A stretch of 64,000 nt of DNA from an uncultured Mucilaginibacter sp. (GCA_903891475.1 CAITEP010000030.1:45143-109142); one strand, 5' to 3'; positions 8,724-18,116 are shown, counted from the stretch's first letter. The notes: generated from the sequence alone by a model not told the origin. Numbers and translations: made by a program.

Positions 8724-11126
8724 ATGTTTCAAAATATGACCGGGAGCACTGTTATTGAAAAGACCCATTGTTACCATTGTGGCGATGAATGCCTGACAAT
8801 AGATTATAATTATGACGACAAGCACTTTTGTTGTCATGGTTGCAAAAGTGTGTACCAAATATTATCAGCCAATAAATTATGCAGCTATTATAATTTTAAC
8901 CAGCATCCCGGATCAACACGCAAAACCGAAGAAAAAAGGTTTGATTATTTAAACGAACCCGCCATAATAAACGACCTGATTGATTATACAGATGATAAAA
9001 TAACCATTGTTACCTTTTACATCCCCTATATACATTGCAGTAGCTGTTTGTGGTTGTTGGAGCAACTAAACAAAATTAACCCGGCAATACATAATTGCAG
9101 GGTCGATTTTTTGAAGAAACAACTAAACGTTCGGTTCGACCATCATCAAATAAACCTACAGCAATTGGTCATGTTGCTGTACGATATTGGTTACGAACCG
9201 CTGATTAGTTTGCAGGATGTTATAAAAAAACAAAACAGCACCGTAAAAGATAATTTAATACAAAAGTTAGCGGTTGCTGGTTTTTGTTTTGGCAATGTAA
9301 TGCTGCTAAGCTTTCCCGAATATTTTGGTTTGAGTGCTTTTGAGCAAACATTCCGTAATTTTTTTGGATGGCTTAACATCCTATTTTCATTGCCCGTAGT
9401 TTTTTATAGTGGAAGTGGCTATTTTACCTCAGCCTACCATAACCTTAGGAATAAGGTATTGAACATCGATTTCCCGCTTGCATTGGGTATTGCCGTTCTG
9501 TTTCTACGATCCGTTACCGAAATTTTAACCCATACCGGTGCTGGCTTTGCCGATACTTTATGTGGATTGGTATTCTTTTTATTGGTTGGCAAGTTTGTTC
9601 AAAAAAAGACCTATCACCACATCTCTTTCGAACGTGATTATCGCTCCTTTTTTCCAGTAGCGGTGCATGTCATAGAGAATGAGCAGGAAAAGCCTATCCC
9701 ATTGGCAAATCTGCACATCAACCATCGCATAATAATCAGAAACAATGAAATAATACCTGCCGATTCTATGTTATTAAAAGGGGAGGCCTTGATTGATTTT
9801 AGCTTTGTTACCGGCGAGGCCATGCCTGTAAACAAAACCCTTGGCGAAATAATATATGCGGGTGGCCGCCAAACCGGGGGTGCCATTGAAATGGAGGTGA
9901 GAAAGCCAGTTTCGCAAAGCTACCTGACCCAACTTTGGAACAATGAGGCTTTCTCAAATAAAAACACCCCTCGCACACAAACCTTTAACGAGAAAATCAG
10001 CAAATACTTTACCATAGTGCTGCTGACTATAGCTTTCTCTGCTTTGATATTTTGGATACCTACTGATTTAAGACGAGCCATAAACGCTTTTACTGCGGTT
10101 TTAATAATTGCCTGCCCTTGTGCGCTTGCGCTGAGTACACCTTTTACCATGTCGGCGGCCTTGAGCATTTTTGATAAAAACCTTTTTTACCTCAAAAACA
10201 CAGCAGTGGTGGAGCAAATGGCGGGTATTAATACCATCATATTTGATAAAACCGGAACCATTACCAATGGCGACCATAACCATATAAAACTAGAAGCTGT
10301 TTTAACCGAATTACAAAAGCAGTTAATTTATAGTGTTTGCGCTAATTCAATGCATCCATTATCAAGACTCATTTGTCAATACATTGGCAATATGGATAAG
10401 CTCGTGGTAAATGAATTTCAGGAAGTGGTAGGTAAGGGAATGGTGGCAACTATCGGGCTTGACAAAATCCGCATTGGTAGTGCTAAGTTCATTTTTAATA
10501 GAGAAGATGCAAGCTCGAATAAAAGCACTGTCCATTTAATGATGAATGAGCAATACCTGGGATATTTTTCCTTCGAACATCATTACAGGGATGGCTTGGA
10601 TAAAATTAGTGATTTGGCAACAAATTATGGTTTATACCTACTCTCGGGCGATAATGACCATGAGCAATATGATTTAGTCCGTTTTTTTAAATCGCCTCAA
10701 AAAATGCGCTTTAACCAAACACCGCAGGATAAACTAAATTTTGTGGGTGAACTGCAAAAGGAGGGAAGTAAGGTTATGATGATGGGCGATGGATTAAATG
10801 ATTCGGGTGCTCTAAAGCAAAGCGACTTAGGCATAGCAGTAACCGACAATTTGAATAACTTCTCGCCAGGTAGCGATGCCATTTTGGATGGTAAATCATT
10901 CATAAAACTACCCGATTTTCTAAAATTTTCGAAAGATACTGTTAGGGTTATCCACCTTTCATTTTTAGTGTCACTCACATATAACCTCATTGGTTTAAGC
11001 TTTGCGGTTACAGGTAAACTGTCACCCTTAACAGCAGCCATCCTGATGCCATTGAGTACTGTAACCATTATATCATTCACCACCGTAGCGGTGCATTTGG
11101 CCGCCAAAAAACGAAAACTATTATGA
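8724..11126 (+). CDS. ccoI: heavy-metal P1B-type ATPase, cbb3 oxidase copper-supply type
   Basis: CcoI (FixI) moves copper across the inner membrane for assembly of the cbb3 oxidase. The N terminus has a Cys-rich segment, HCYHCGDEC and HFCCHGCKSVY, as in CcoI homologues, then an HMA-like domain with HCSSC. Membrane segments follow, with the CPCALALST ion-binding motif, the DKTGTITNGD phosphorylation site and the MGDGLNDSGAL hinge. The frame extends upstream to a TTG at 8694, but that TTG lies within the probable -7 element (8689-8696), so I use ATG 8724; ATG 8736 is equally possible. Length is about 800 residues. It overlaps ccoS by 4 bp. Confidence 0.92.
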   Translation: MFQNMTGSTVIEKTHCYHCGDECLTIDYNYDDKHFCCHGCKSVYQILSANKLCSYYNFNQHPGSTRKTEEKRFDYLNEPAIINDLIDYTDDKITIVTFYIPYIHCSSCLWLLEQLNKINPAIHNCRVDFLKKQLNVRFDHHQINLQQLVMLLYDIGYEPLISLQDVIKKQNSTVKDNLIQKLAVAGFCFGNVMLLSFPEYFGLSAFEQTFRNFFGWLNILFSLPVVFYSGSGYFTSAYHNLRNKVLNIDFPLALGIAVLFLRSVTEILTHTGAGFADTLCGLVFFLLVGKFVQKKTYHHISFERDYRSFFPVAVHVIENEQEKPIPLANLHINHRIIIRNNEIIPADSMLLKGEALIDFSFVTGEAMPVNKTLGEIIYAGGRQTGGAIEMEVRKPVSQSYLTQLWNNEAFSNKNTPRTQTFNEKISKYFTIVLLTIAFSALIFWIPTDLRRAINAFTAVLIIACPCALALSTPFTMSAALSIFDKNLFYLKNTAVVEQMAGINTIIFDKTGTITNGDHNHIKLEAVLTELQKQLIYSVCANSMHPLSRLICQYIGNMDKLVVNEFQEVVGKGMVATIGLDKIRIGSAKFIFNREDASSNKSTVHLMMNEQYLGYFSFEHHYRDGLDKISDLATNYGLYLLSGDNDHEQYDLVRFFKSPQKMRFNQTPQDKLNFVGELQKEGSKVMMMGDGLNDSGALKQSDLGIAVTDNLNNFSPGSDAILDGKSFIKLPDFLKFSKDTVRVIHLSFLVSLTYNLIGLSFAVTGKLSPLTAAILMPLSTVTIISFTTVAVHLAAKKRKLL

Positions 11127-11284
11127 GTATCATTTATTTTTTAATTGGCTGTAGCGTATTTATGGCGCTCATTTTTTTAGGCGCTTTTTTTTGGGCGCAA
11201 CGAAGCGGACAAAATGATGATTTATATACACCTTCTATCCGAATGCTACTAGATGATGAAGATATTCCATCACCCAAAAAGTGA
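11123..11284 (+). CDS. ccoS: cbb3-type oxidase assembly protein CcoS
   Basis: A 53-residue protein with one N-terminal membrane helix (IIYFLIGCSVFMALIFLGAF) followed by a short acidic cytosolic tail. Its ATG overlaps the ccoI stop (ATGA). The LGAFFWA...GQ(N/Y)DD pattern and the position after ccoI identify CcoS, which is needed for cofactor insertion into the cbb3 oxidase. The TGA stop is part of the dyad at 11282-11293. Confidence 0.9.
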   Translation: MSIIYFLIGCSVFMALIFLGAFFWAQRSGQNDDLYTPSIRMLLDDEDIPSPKK

Positions 11285-11293
11285 CTTTTATCA
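11282..11293. promoter_or_regulatory. predicted CRP/FNR-type operator upstream of ccoN
   Basis: TGACTTTTATCA fits TGAY-N4-RTCA and extends to GTGA-N6-TCAC. It overlaps the ccoS stop. A weak -7 element TAATTTTA at 11340-11347 would put the dyad near -65 for the ccoNO transcript. Confidence 0.5.
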
Positions 11294-11370
11294 CTATAAA
11301 TCAACAATTCTAATCATTCTATGGGTAAACAATCAACAATAATTTTACACCAGTAAAACAATAAACAAAT

Positions 11371-13497
11371 ATGGAACCTGAAAATTTTTACTATGACAAT
11401 AAGATTGTCCGAAACTTTGGAATAGCCACCGTAGTTTGGGGTATTGTTGGTATGTTAGTGGGTTTGCTGGTAGCTACACAATTGTATAGTCCGGCAATGA
11501 ACCTTGGCAACCAGTACACCACCTATGGTCGAATTAGACCTTTACACACCAACGCGGTAATTTTCGCTTTTGTGGGCAACGCCATTTTTATGGGAGTTTA
11601 TTACTCGCTACAACGCCTGTTAAAAGCCCGTATGTTTAGCGATTTGCTAAGCAACATTCACTTTTGGGGCTGGCAGCTAATCATTGTTGCAGCGGCAATT
11701 ACTTTGCCCTTAGGTATCACTACTTCGCATGAATATGCGGAACTGGAATGGCCTATTGATATTGCCATTACCCTTATTTGGGTTGTATTTGGTATCAATA
11801 TGTTTGGCACCATTATTAAGCGGCGCGAACGCCACCTGTATGTTGCCATTTGGTTTTATATCGCAACATTTGTAACCATAGCCGTTTTACACATAGCCAA
11901 CTCGGTCGAAATTCCGGTAACTTTCTGGAAAAGCTATATGGTATATGCCGGTGTGCAGGATGCATTGGTACAATGGTGGTATGGGCATAATGCGGTCGCG
12001 TTTTTCCTGACTACCCCATATTTAGGTATGATGTATTACTTTTTACCTAAAATGGCCAATCGCCCAATCTATTCTTATAAACTAAGTATCCTCCATTTTT
12101 GGGCCTTGATATTCATTTACATATGGGCTGGCCCTCACCATTTATTATATACAACATTACCAGCATGGGCACAATCATTAGGTGTAGCCTTCTCGGTAAT
12201 GTTGATTGCACCAAGTTGGGGCGGTATGATAAACGGATTATTAACCTTACGTGGGGCTTGGGACAAGGTACGCGACGATGTTATTCTTAAGTTTATGGTG
12301 GTAGGCTTAACCGCCTACGGTATGGCTACTTTTGAAGGCCCTATGCTTTCTTTAAAACAAGTGAATGCGATAGGTCACTTTACCGATTGGATCATAGCTC
12401 ACGTACACGTAGGTGCCCTTGGTTGGAATGGGTTTTTAACATTCGCCATTTTATACTGGTTAATTCCGCGTATTTATAAAACAGAGCTTTTCTCCAAAAA
12501 ACTGGCATCGTTCCACTTTTGGATTGGCACTCTAGGTATTTTATTTTACGTAATACCAGTGTATTGGGCAGGTTTTACTCAAGGATTAATGCTTAAAGAA
12601 TTTACACCTGAAGGTGTGCTTAAATACCCTAACTTCTTAGAAACTACCTTGCGCATTATTCCAATGTATATCATTCGCTCTATTGGTGGTGGCATGTATT
12701 TAATTGGAGTAATAGTGATGGCTTATAACCTTGCCCGCACCATGTTGCAAGGCAGTTTGGTAGCTAACGAGGCAGCGCAAGCAATGCCTTTGGCACCTGT
12801 AAGTACCGTTGTAAGAGAAACAGCTTGGCACAAAAGGTTAGAGCGCAAGCCAATACAATTTATGATTCTGGCTTTGGTAGTGATACTTATTGGTTCATTT
12901 GTTGAGTTGATGCCAACCTTGACCATAAAATCAAATATCCCTACCATAGCGAGTGTAAAACCATATACCCCATTAGAATTACAAGGCCGAGATTTATACA
13001 TAAGGGAAGGTTGTGTGGGTTGCCATTCACAAACTATTCGGCCTTTCCGCTCCGAAACAGAACGATATGGCGAGTATAGCAAAGCAGGTGAGTTTGTGTA
13101 CGACCATCCATTTTTATGGGGATCGAAACGAACCGGACCAGATTTGGCACGTGAGGGTGGTAAATATGGTAACTCATGGCATTATAATCACTTGTTAAAC
13201 CCAAGGTTATTGAACGAGCAAAGCATCATGCCAGCATATGATTGGTTGATAACTCAGGATTTGGATACCAACACAACCGCAGCAAAAATAAATGCCATGC
13301 GCAGTGTTGGCGTGCCTTATGCGCCGGGTTATGAAAAACTTGCCAACAAAGATTTGGAAAAACAAGCGCAAGAAATTGCCGACAACTTGGCTACTGAGCA
13401 TATCAAGGTAAAAAGTTCAAAAGAAATCATCGCTTTAACGGCTTATTTACAAAGGTTAGGTACTGATATTAAAGCAAATAAAACACCATCTAAATAA
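11371..13497 (+). CDS. ccoN: cbb3-type cytochrome c oxidase, fused subunits I and II
   Basis: This 708-residue protein joins the catalytic CcoN subunit to CcoO. The first 475 residues are a multi-helix haem-copper oxidase core with the expected histidine-rich helices (for example TNAVIFAFVGN, QWWYGHNAVAFF, WAGPHHLLY, IAHVHVGALGWNG). After a linker and one anchor helix (LALVVILIGSFVELMP), a CcoO domain carries a single haem c site, CVGCH at 548-552, and the methionine-side region SIMPAYDWL. The complex reduces oxygen with high affinity at the inner membrane. The N-O fusion is typical for Bacteroidota. A predicted FNR-type dyad lies upstream. Confidence 0.95.
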   Translation: MEPENFYYDNKIVRNFGIATVVWGIVGMLVGLLVATQLYSPAMNLGNQYTTYGRIRPLHTNAVIFAFVGNAIFMGVYYSLQRLLKARMFSDLLSNIHFWGWQLIIVAAAITLPLGITTSHEYAELEWPIDIAITLIWVVFGINMFGTIIKRRERHLYVAIWFYIATFVTIAVLHIANSVEIPVTFWKSYMVYAGVQDALVQWWYGHNAVAFFLTTPYLGMMYYFLPKMANRPIYSYKLSILHFWALIFIYIWAGPHHLLYTTLPAWAQSLGVAFSVMLIAPSWGGMINGLLTLRGAWDKVRDDVILKFMVVGLTAYGMATFEGPMLSLKQVNAIGHFTDWIIAHVHVGALGWNGFLTFAILYWLIPRIYKTELFSKKLASFHFWIGTLGILFYVIPVYWAGFTQGLMLKEFTPEGVLKYPNFLETTLRIIPMYIIRSIGGGMYLIGVIVMAYNLARTMLQGSLVANEAAQAMPLAPVSTVVRETAWHKRLERKPIQFMILALVVILIGSFVELMPTLTIKSNIPTIASVKPYTPLELQGRDLYIREGCVGCHSQTIRPFRSETERYGEYSKAGEFVYDHPFLWGSKRTGPDLAREGGKYGNSWHYNHLLNPRLLNEQSIMPAYDWLITQDLDTNTTAAKINAMRSVGVPYAPGYEKLANKDLEKQAQEIADNLATEHIKVKSSKEIIALTAYLQRLGTDIKANKTPSK

Positions 13498-13505
13498 TTA
13501 GCGTC

Positions 13506-13697
13506 ATGTTTAAACAATTCACAGAAAACATATCAGGGGCGCAGGTATACCTGCTTTCATCCCTCGGCATATTCGTTGTATTTTTTATCGTTGTTTCGGT
13601 GGTATTATTAATGCTCCGCAAAAACCACGTAGCCTATATGAGTGACCTTCCGCTGGAAGATGGTACAATCAATTCACCTCAAACTGTAAAACTATGA
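13506..13697 (+). CDS. ccoQ: CcoQ-like small subunit of the cbb3 oxidase
   Basis: A 63-residue protein with one membrane helix (about residues 17-37) and a short cytosolic tail, located between ccoNO and ccoP. It overlaps the ccoP start by 4 bp. Sequence is short and weakly conserved, so identification rests mainly on length, topology and position. Confidence 0.8.
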   Translation: MFKQFTENISGAQVYLLSSLGIFVVFFIVVSVVLLMLRKNHVAYMSDLPLEDGTINSPQTVKL

Positions 13698-14563
13698 AAT
13701 ACTTACGGATTACATTATTACTGGGTTTATGCTCAATTATACAACCCGTATTAGCGCAGGATAATAGCACACCGCTATCATCAACCGAATTGGAAAACTA
13801 TGTTGGTTACAGTTTTATCGCGGCTATTTTAATACTATTTATTATTGCCTTGTTTGTAATATTAAGAGCAGTAAAAGTTTTATCGAAAGCTGTTTTAAAA
13901 TCACAAGGCTATACCGATGAACAAATTACCGCCGAGCTGAAACCTGCAAAGGATAAAAAAGCGAAAGAGGAGGTATGGTTAAAACTGCTTTCATTAAAAC
14001 CAATGTCGGAAGAAAAGGATTTGGTGATGGAGCATGAATTTGACGGCATACAGGAGCTTGACAACCCTACACCGGCTTGGTTTATGTACCTTTTTTACAC
14101 TACCATCATTTTTGGAATATCCTATTTACTTATTTACCATGTATTTGATTTGGCACCCTTGCAGTATGAAGAATACCGGAATGAAGTGAAAATTGCCGAT
14201 GCTGCAAAAAAAGAATTTTTGAGCAAAGCAGCTAACCGGGTTGATGAAAATACGGTGAAGCTAACAACAGACCCTACTGTATTGGCGAGTGGTAAAGCAG
14301 TGTTTACCCAAACTTGCGTGCCATGCCATGGTGCTAACGGCCAGGGTGGTATTGGGCCAAACCTGACGGATGATTATTGGTTACACGGCAGTAAAATAAA
14401 TGAAATATTTAAAACTGTTAAATACGGCGTATTGGCCAAAGGTATGCCAACTTGGGAAAAACAATTATCGCCAAAACAAATTGCGGATGTTGCAAACTAT
14501 GTTAAATCATTGCATGGTACCAATCCTGCCGGGGCAAAAGCACCTCAAGGAGTGAAAGAGTAG
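13694..14563 (+). CDS. ccoP: cbb3-type cytochrome c oxidase subunit III
   Basis: A 289-residue protein with a probable signal/anchor at residues 4-20, a helix near 35-55 and a second helix near 140-160, followed by a periplasmic cytochrome c domain. That domain has one haem motif, CVPCH at residues 208-212, and a later GMPTWEKQLS methionine-ligand region. Proteobacterial CcoP carries two haems; only one is present here, which is consistent with many Bacteroidota versions. It delivers electrons from soluble cytochrome to the CcoNO core. A terminator follows. Confidence 0.92.
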   Translation: MKYLRITLLLGLCSIIQPVLAQDNSTPLSSTELENYVGYSFIAAILILFIIALFVILRAVKVLSKAVLKSQGYTDEQITAELKPAKDKKAKEEVWLKLLSLKPMSEEKDLVMEHEFDGIQELDNPTPAWFMYLFYTTIIFGISYLLIYHVFDLAPLQYEEYRNEVKIADAAKKEFLSKAANRVDENTVKLTTDPTVLASGKAVFTQTCVPCHGANGQGGIGPNLTDDYWLHGSKINEIFKTVKYGVLAKGMPTWEKQLSPKQIADVANYVKSLHGTNPAGAKAPQGVKE

Positions 14564-14590
14564 TTATTCCTATTTGTGTTGAATATGATG

Positions 14591-14629
14591 AACCCCTGTT
14601 CCTTATAAATTGCAGGAACAGGGGTTTTT
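14591..14629 (+). terminator. intrinsic terminator after ccoP
   Basis: The 12-bp stem AACCCCTGTTCC / GGAACAGGGGTT (14591-14602 and 14615-14626) is perfect and runs into a T tract. It separates the ccoNO-Q-P unit from ccoG-H. Confidence 0.85.
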
Positions 14630-14661
14630 GTTAAAAAATAAATATCTAAATAAATAAAAAA

Positions 14662-16035
14662 ATGGAAGGGTTATTAGAGGGACAGCAAACAGGAAAGCGC
14701 AAATGGATGTACCCCTTAATACGCAAAGGGACTTACTACAAATGGCGGAGTATTATCAGTTATTTTTACCTGATTTTCTTTTTTTCAGGACCATTTATCA
14801 GGATTGGGGGGCAGCCCTTATTGTTACTGAACGTAATTGACAGGAAGTTTATCCTATTGGGGCAGGTTTTTTGGCCACAGGATATTTTTCTGTTCGTGTT
14901 GGCTACTCTTGTTTTTATTGTATGCGTAGTTTTATTTACCATTGCTTTCGGCCGTATTTTTTGTGGATGGATTTGTCCGCAAACCATTTTTATGGAAATG
15001 GTTTTTAGGAAAATTGAAATTTGGATTGAAGGCGATGTAAAGCAACGCAAAAAACTGGACGCCCAACCTTGGGATAGGGAAAAAGTATTGAAAAAAGGGG
15101 CGAAGGCTTTCGTATTTTTATTTATCTCCTTTTTAATATCGAATACCTTTTTATCATACATCATCGGTAGTGATAGTTTGCTAAAAATAATAACTGAACC
15201 TGTATCAACACATATTGTAGGGTTTATAAGCATTTGGGTATTTACCATTGTTTTTTATACAGTTTATAGCCACATACGCGAGCAGGTTTGTACCCTGTTT
15301 TGCCCTTATGGCAGGTTACAAGGCGTAATGATAGATAAGCATACCTTGGTAGTAGCTTATGATGATGTGAGAGGAGAACCTCGAGGTAAATTAGACCGCA
15401 AACACGAACATGATGGCGAAAGAGGCGATTGTGTTGATTGCGGACTATGCGTGGATGTTTGTCCGACGGGCATTGATATCAGAAAAGGAACGCAGCTGGA
15501 ATGTATCAACTGCACCGCCTGTATTGATGTTTGTAATGATGTAATGGAAAAAATCCATAAGGAACATAACCTGATTGGCTTTTTTTCTGAAAACATGATT
15601 CACAAAAAAGAGAAACCAAGCTTTACCCCAAGGATGATGGGCTATACCGCGGTAATTTCTATTTTGATTGGGGTGTTGTGTTTCTTTATATTTAGCAGGA
15701 GCGAGATGGATTTGACGGTAATGCGCAGTGGCGGATTATTGTACCAAGAACAACCTGGCGGTTTTATTAGTAATTTATACAATGCCGAGGTGATTAATAA
15801 AACCAATAAGAATAAGGAAATTATTATTAAGCCGGAAGATCCGGATATTAAACTGAAATATATACAAGCCCCTACTAAAATGGGTAGCGGAGCTGATATG
15901 AAAATGGTGTTTTTTATAAATGTTCCGGCAGCTAAAATACATACCGGGCAAATGAAGGTGCGGTTGCAACTTATATCAGACAATAAAGTGATACAAACGG
16001 TGAAGGCAAGTTTTGTTGGACCAATAAACGATTAA
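14662..16035 (+). CDS. ccoG: cytochrome c oxidase accessory protein CcoG (FixG/RdxA)
   Basis: A 457-residue membrane protein with about five helices and two ferredoxin-type 4Fe-4S clusters: CVDCGLCVDVCP and CINCTACIDVC. Earlier cysteine pairs, CGWICPQ and CTLFCPYGR, are also typical of the family. A C-terminal Ig-like domain (about 355-457) is periplasmic. CcoG acts as a cupric reductase or redox helper in cbb3 assembly. It lies 5 bp from ccoH and starts a new unit after the ccoP terminator. No clear FNR-type dyad is visible in its 98-bp upstream gap. Confidence 0.93.
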   Translation: MEGLLEGQQTGKRKWMYPLIRKGTYYKWRSIISYFYLIFFFSGPFIRIGGQPLLLLNVIDRKFILLGQVFWPQDIFLFVLATLVFIVCVVLFTIAFGRIFCGWICPQTIFMEMVFRKIEIWIEGDVKQRKKLDAQPWDREKVLKKGAKAFVFLFISFLISNTFLSYIIGSDSLLKIITEPVSTHIVGFISIWVFTIVFYTVYSHIREQVCTLFCPYGRLQGVMIDKHTLVVAYDDVRGEPRGKLDRKHEHDGERGDCVDCGLCVDVCPTGIDIRKGTQLECINCTACIDVCNDVMEKIHKEHNLIGFFSENMIHKKEKPSFTPRMMGYTAVISILIGVLCFFIFSRSEMDLTVMRSGGLLYQEQPGGFISNLYNAEVINKTNKNKEIIIKPEDPDIKLKYIQAPTKMGSGADMKMVFFINVPAAKIHTGQMKVRLQLISDNKVIQTVKASFVGPIND

Positions 16036-16039
16036 AATT

Positions 16040-16462
16040 ATGAACTGGGGAAAAACAATTGTGATAGTTTTAGCAGTATTTATACTGTTTATTAGTGGTA
16101 TGGGTTTGGTGTTCTTTTTATCGCCTACCGACGATTATGACCATGAATATTATGAAAAAGGACTCACCTTTAACCGCGATTACGACAGGGAACTACAGGT
16201 AAATAAAGACCATGCAAAACCTGTGATTACCTACGATGCTAAGAATATCACCATTACCTTTACTTCGCCTGTTACGGGTAAAATAAAGTTTATGCGCCCT
16301 TCTGATACAGGATTGGATAAATACTTCAACCTAAACTCCGGAAGCGATAACAAGGTCGAATTCCCGTTAACCGAATTACCAAAAGGGCAATGGCAAATAG
16401 AAATGGCTTGGGAGGCCAACCATAAATCTTATCTCAATCAACAGGAAGTGTATATAAAATGA
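16040..16462 (+). CDS. ccoH: FixH/CcoH family protein
   Basis: A 140-residue protein with one N-terminal membrane helix (TIVIVLAVFILFISGMGLVF) and a periplasmic beta-rich domain. The YYEKGLTFNRDYDRELQ segment after the helix is the FixH signature. CcoH supports stable assembly of the cbb3 complex. It is encoded between ccoG and the TauE-like gene and overlaps the latter by 4 bp. Confidence 0.88.
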   Translation: MNWGKTIVIVLAVFILFISGMGLVFFLSPTDDYDHEYYEKGLTFNRDYDRELQVNKDHAKPVITYDAKNITITFTSPVTGKIKFMRPSDTGLDKYFNLNSGSDNKVEFPLTELPKGQWQIEMAWEANHKSYLNQQEVYIK

Positions 16463-17148
16463 GTAATAATCTGGTCGCTTTTTTTATAGGGCTATTTGGC
16501 AGCATACATTGCGTAGGCATGTGCGGGCCATTGGCATTGGCGGTACCATCCTTCAATAATAAATGGTATTTGCTGGTTGCCGATAAATTGCTCTATAATT
16601 TTGGTCGGGTTGTTACTTATACGTTTTTAGGCTTACTAATAGGGTTTATCGGGAGGCAATTATGGCTTTATGGTTTGCAGCAAGGCATCAGCATATTAAG
16701 TGGTATACTCATAATTTTAATTGCCTTTTCTCGAATTTTTAAAATCAACCTAAGTAACCAAAGCCAATTTGGCAATATTTTAATGCCAGTTAACAAGCTG
16801 TTAGGCTATGCCATGCAACATAAGGCAGGACATTTTATAATTGGCTTATTGAATGGTTTTTTGCCTTGTGGCTTTGTTTATTTGGCCTTAATTGGTGCAT
16901 TAAATACGCCATCGCCCATCAATTCGGCACAATACATGTTCTTTTTTGGAGCTGGCACTTTCCCATTAATGCTTGTGGCTACCATCAGCTCCGCCTTTGC
17001 CGGGCCGACAGTTCGGCGTAAAATTAATAAGGGAATTCCCTATGTAATGGTATGCTTGGGCTGTTGGTTTATTTTACGAGGGTTAAACTTAAATATCCCA
17101 TATTTAAGTCCGGCAAAACAGCAAGTAGGGGTGGTTAAGTGCGATTGA
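16459..17148 (+). CDS. sulfite exporter TauE/SafE-like (DsbD_2 family) membrane protein of the cco cluster
   Basis: A 229-residue protein with about six membrane helices. The first helix ends GSIHCVGMCGPLALA, whose CxxxC motif recurs in the DsbD_2-type proteins found beside cbb3 genes, and NGFLPCGFVYLAL gives a third Cys in a membrane turn. Homologues in other bacteria are linked to copper supply for cbb3 oxidase (CcoA/SenC-like contexts) but this group is not well studied. It is translationally coupled to ccoH, which supports an assembly role. Confidence 0.82.
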   Translation: MSNNLVAFFIGLFGSIHCVGMCGPLALAVPSFNNKWYLLVADKLLYNFGRVVTYTFLGLLIGFIGRQLWLYGLQQGISILSGILIILIAFSRIFKINLSNQSQFGNILMPVNKLLGYAMQHKAGHFIIGLLNGFLPCGFVYLALIGALNTPSPINSAQYMFFFGAGTFPLMLVATISSAFAGPTVRRKINKGIPYVMVCLGCWFILRGLNLNIPYLSPAKQQVGVVKCD

Positions 17149-17183
17149 GATTTTAAGACGAATTATTACTTGCAATAAAAGAA

Positions 17184-17708
17184 TCAAAACTCGTCCCTAT
17201 AATCTGATAACCAAGTAAACTTGATTTCTTCTTTTTCATAAAACGAACAAGATGAATAATAGTAATCATTCGGGTCAGTAACTAAGTTCCAATGTTTTTG
17301 TAGGGGATTAAGATAGATATAATTTAATTTTTGTTCAAGAATTTCCCTATCATACATTTTTATTGGAAGACTGTTCCTCTGCCAAAATTGATGATTTCTA
17401 CTGAGCCGTTCTACTTTAAATTTGTTAGTGAGTGTACTATCATTTTTTCTTAATTCCTCTAAAAATGAATGTCCTGTAAACTTCATGAAGCTTGCATATG
17501 GCATTTCTCTACCATTCTTTTCCAAGTTTTTAAAAATGATATGCAAGTGGTTTGGCATAATTACAAAGCCATAAACTTTCATTTTTCCATTTTTGACCAA
17601 ATATGTTAGACTTTCTATAATAATGTTTTTGAATTTATTGTCGGATAATAAGTTATCCTAATTTAGAATGGTAGCTGTGTAAAAGTAAACTATATTCAAT
17701 TCCATCAT
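17184..17708 (-). pseudogene. REP-associated tyrosine transposase (Y1/RAYT), interrupted by an amber codon
   Basis: Reading from ATG 17705 or 17708, the frame gives MELNIVYFYTATILN, then TAG at 17658-17660, then DNLLSDNKFKNIIIESL and the rest of a full RAYT. Homologues usually have Trp at this point (ILNWxxLL), so a single TGG to TAG change probably broke the gene. The remainder is intact: the metal-binding HLH in MPNHLHII, an FWQRN segment and YIYLNP with the candidate nucleophile Tyr. A fallback TTG at 17600 would make only a truncated protein. The REP cluster lies just upstream of its start. Confidence 0.8.
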
Positions 17709-17805
17709 TGAAGTTAAGAATTAAGCTTTAATTATAAAACAATCGGTAATGGTTTTTTGTTGGAATTGAAAATGATTTTGAAAAATTAATTAATTTGGGG
17801 TTCAA

Positions 17806-18106
17806 GTTGTCTGTGAAGACACAGACAACGGATGGTTTTTTTTATTGTCTGTAAAGACACAAACAAAGGATTAGCTACAAATTGTCTGTGAGGAAACAGG
17901 AAATAGGGGAAACATAAAGTACAATATCCCCCCCCAAATGTCTGTGTTTTCACAGACATTATAAACTCGTCATTAAAATAAGAATAATTTTCATATTGGG
18001 TGTAAGTTGTCAGTGAAGACACAGATAAAGGAGGTAACATAAAGCACAATCCTCCCCACCAATGTCTGTGTCACCACAGACATTATAAATTCATCATTAA
18101 AATAAG
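17806..18106. repeat. cluster of six REP palindromes, partly arranged as tandem REPIN-like pairs
   Basis: Six copies of a 20-24 bp palindrome (TGTCTGTG-N4-CACAGACA) occur at 17806-17829, 17845-17866, 17881-17904, 17937-17960, 18006-18029 and 18061-18084. Copies 1, 4 and 6 have perfect 10-bp stems; the others are degraded. Copies 3-4 and 5-6 form two pairs, about 124 bp apart, with the same spacer and the same downstream block (ATAAAYTCRTCATTAAAATA). That is the layout of tandem REPINs. They adjoin the broken RAYT, the expected mobiliser of such repeats. Confidence 0.8.
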
Positions 18107-18116
18107 AAAAGCCCCC

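Noticed and set aside
17786..18049. 87-residue minus-strand frame in the repeat cluster
   Set aside because: It is made of the REP palindromes and their flanks, has no family similarity, and repeats the same nucleotides; it is not a gene.
17806..18106. Possible CRISPR array
   Set aside because: The repeat units are palindromes of variable spacing and orientation with similar, not unique, spacers, and there are no cas genes; a REP/REPIN cluster explains it.
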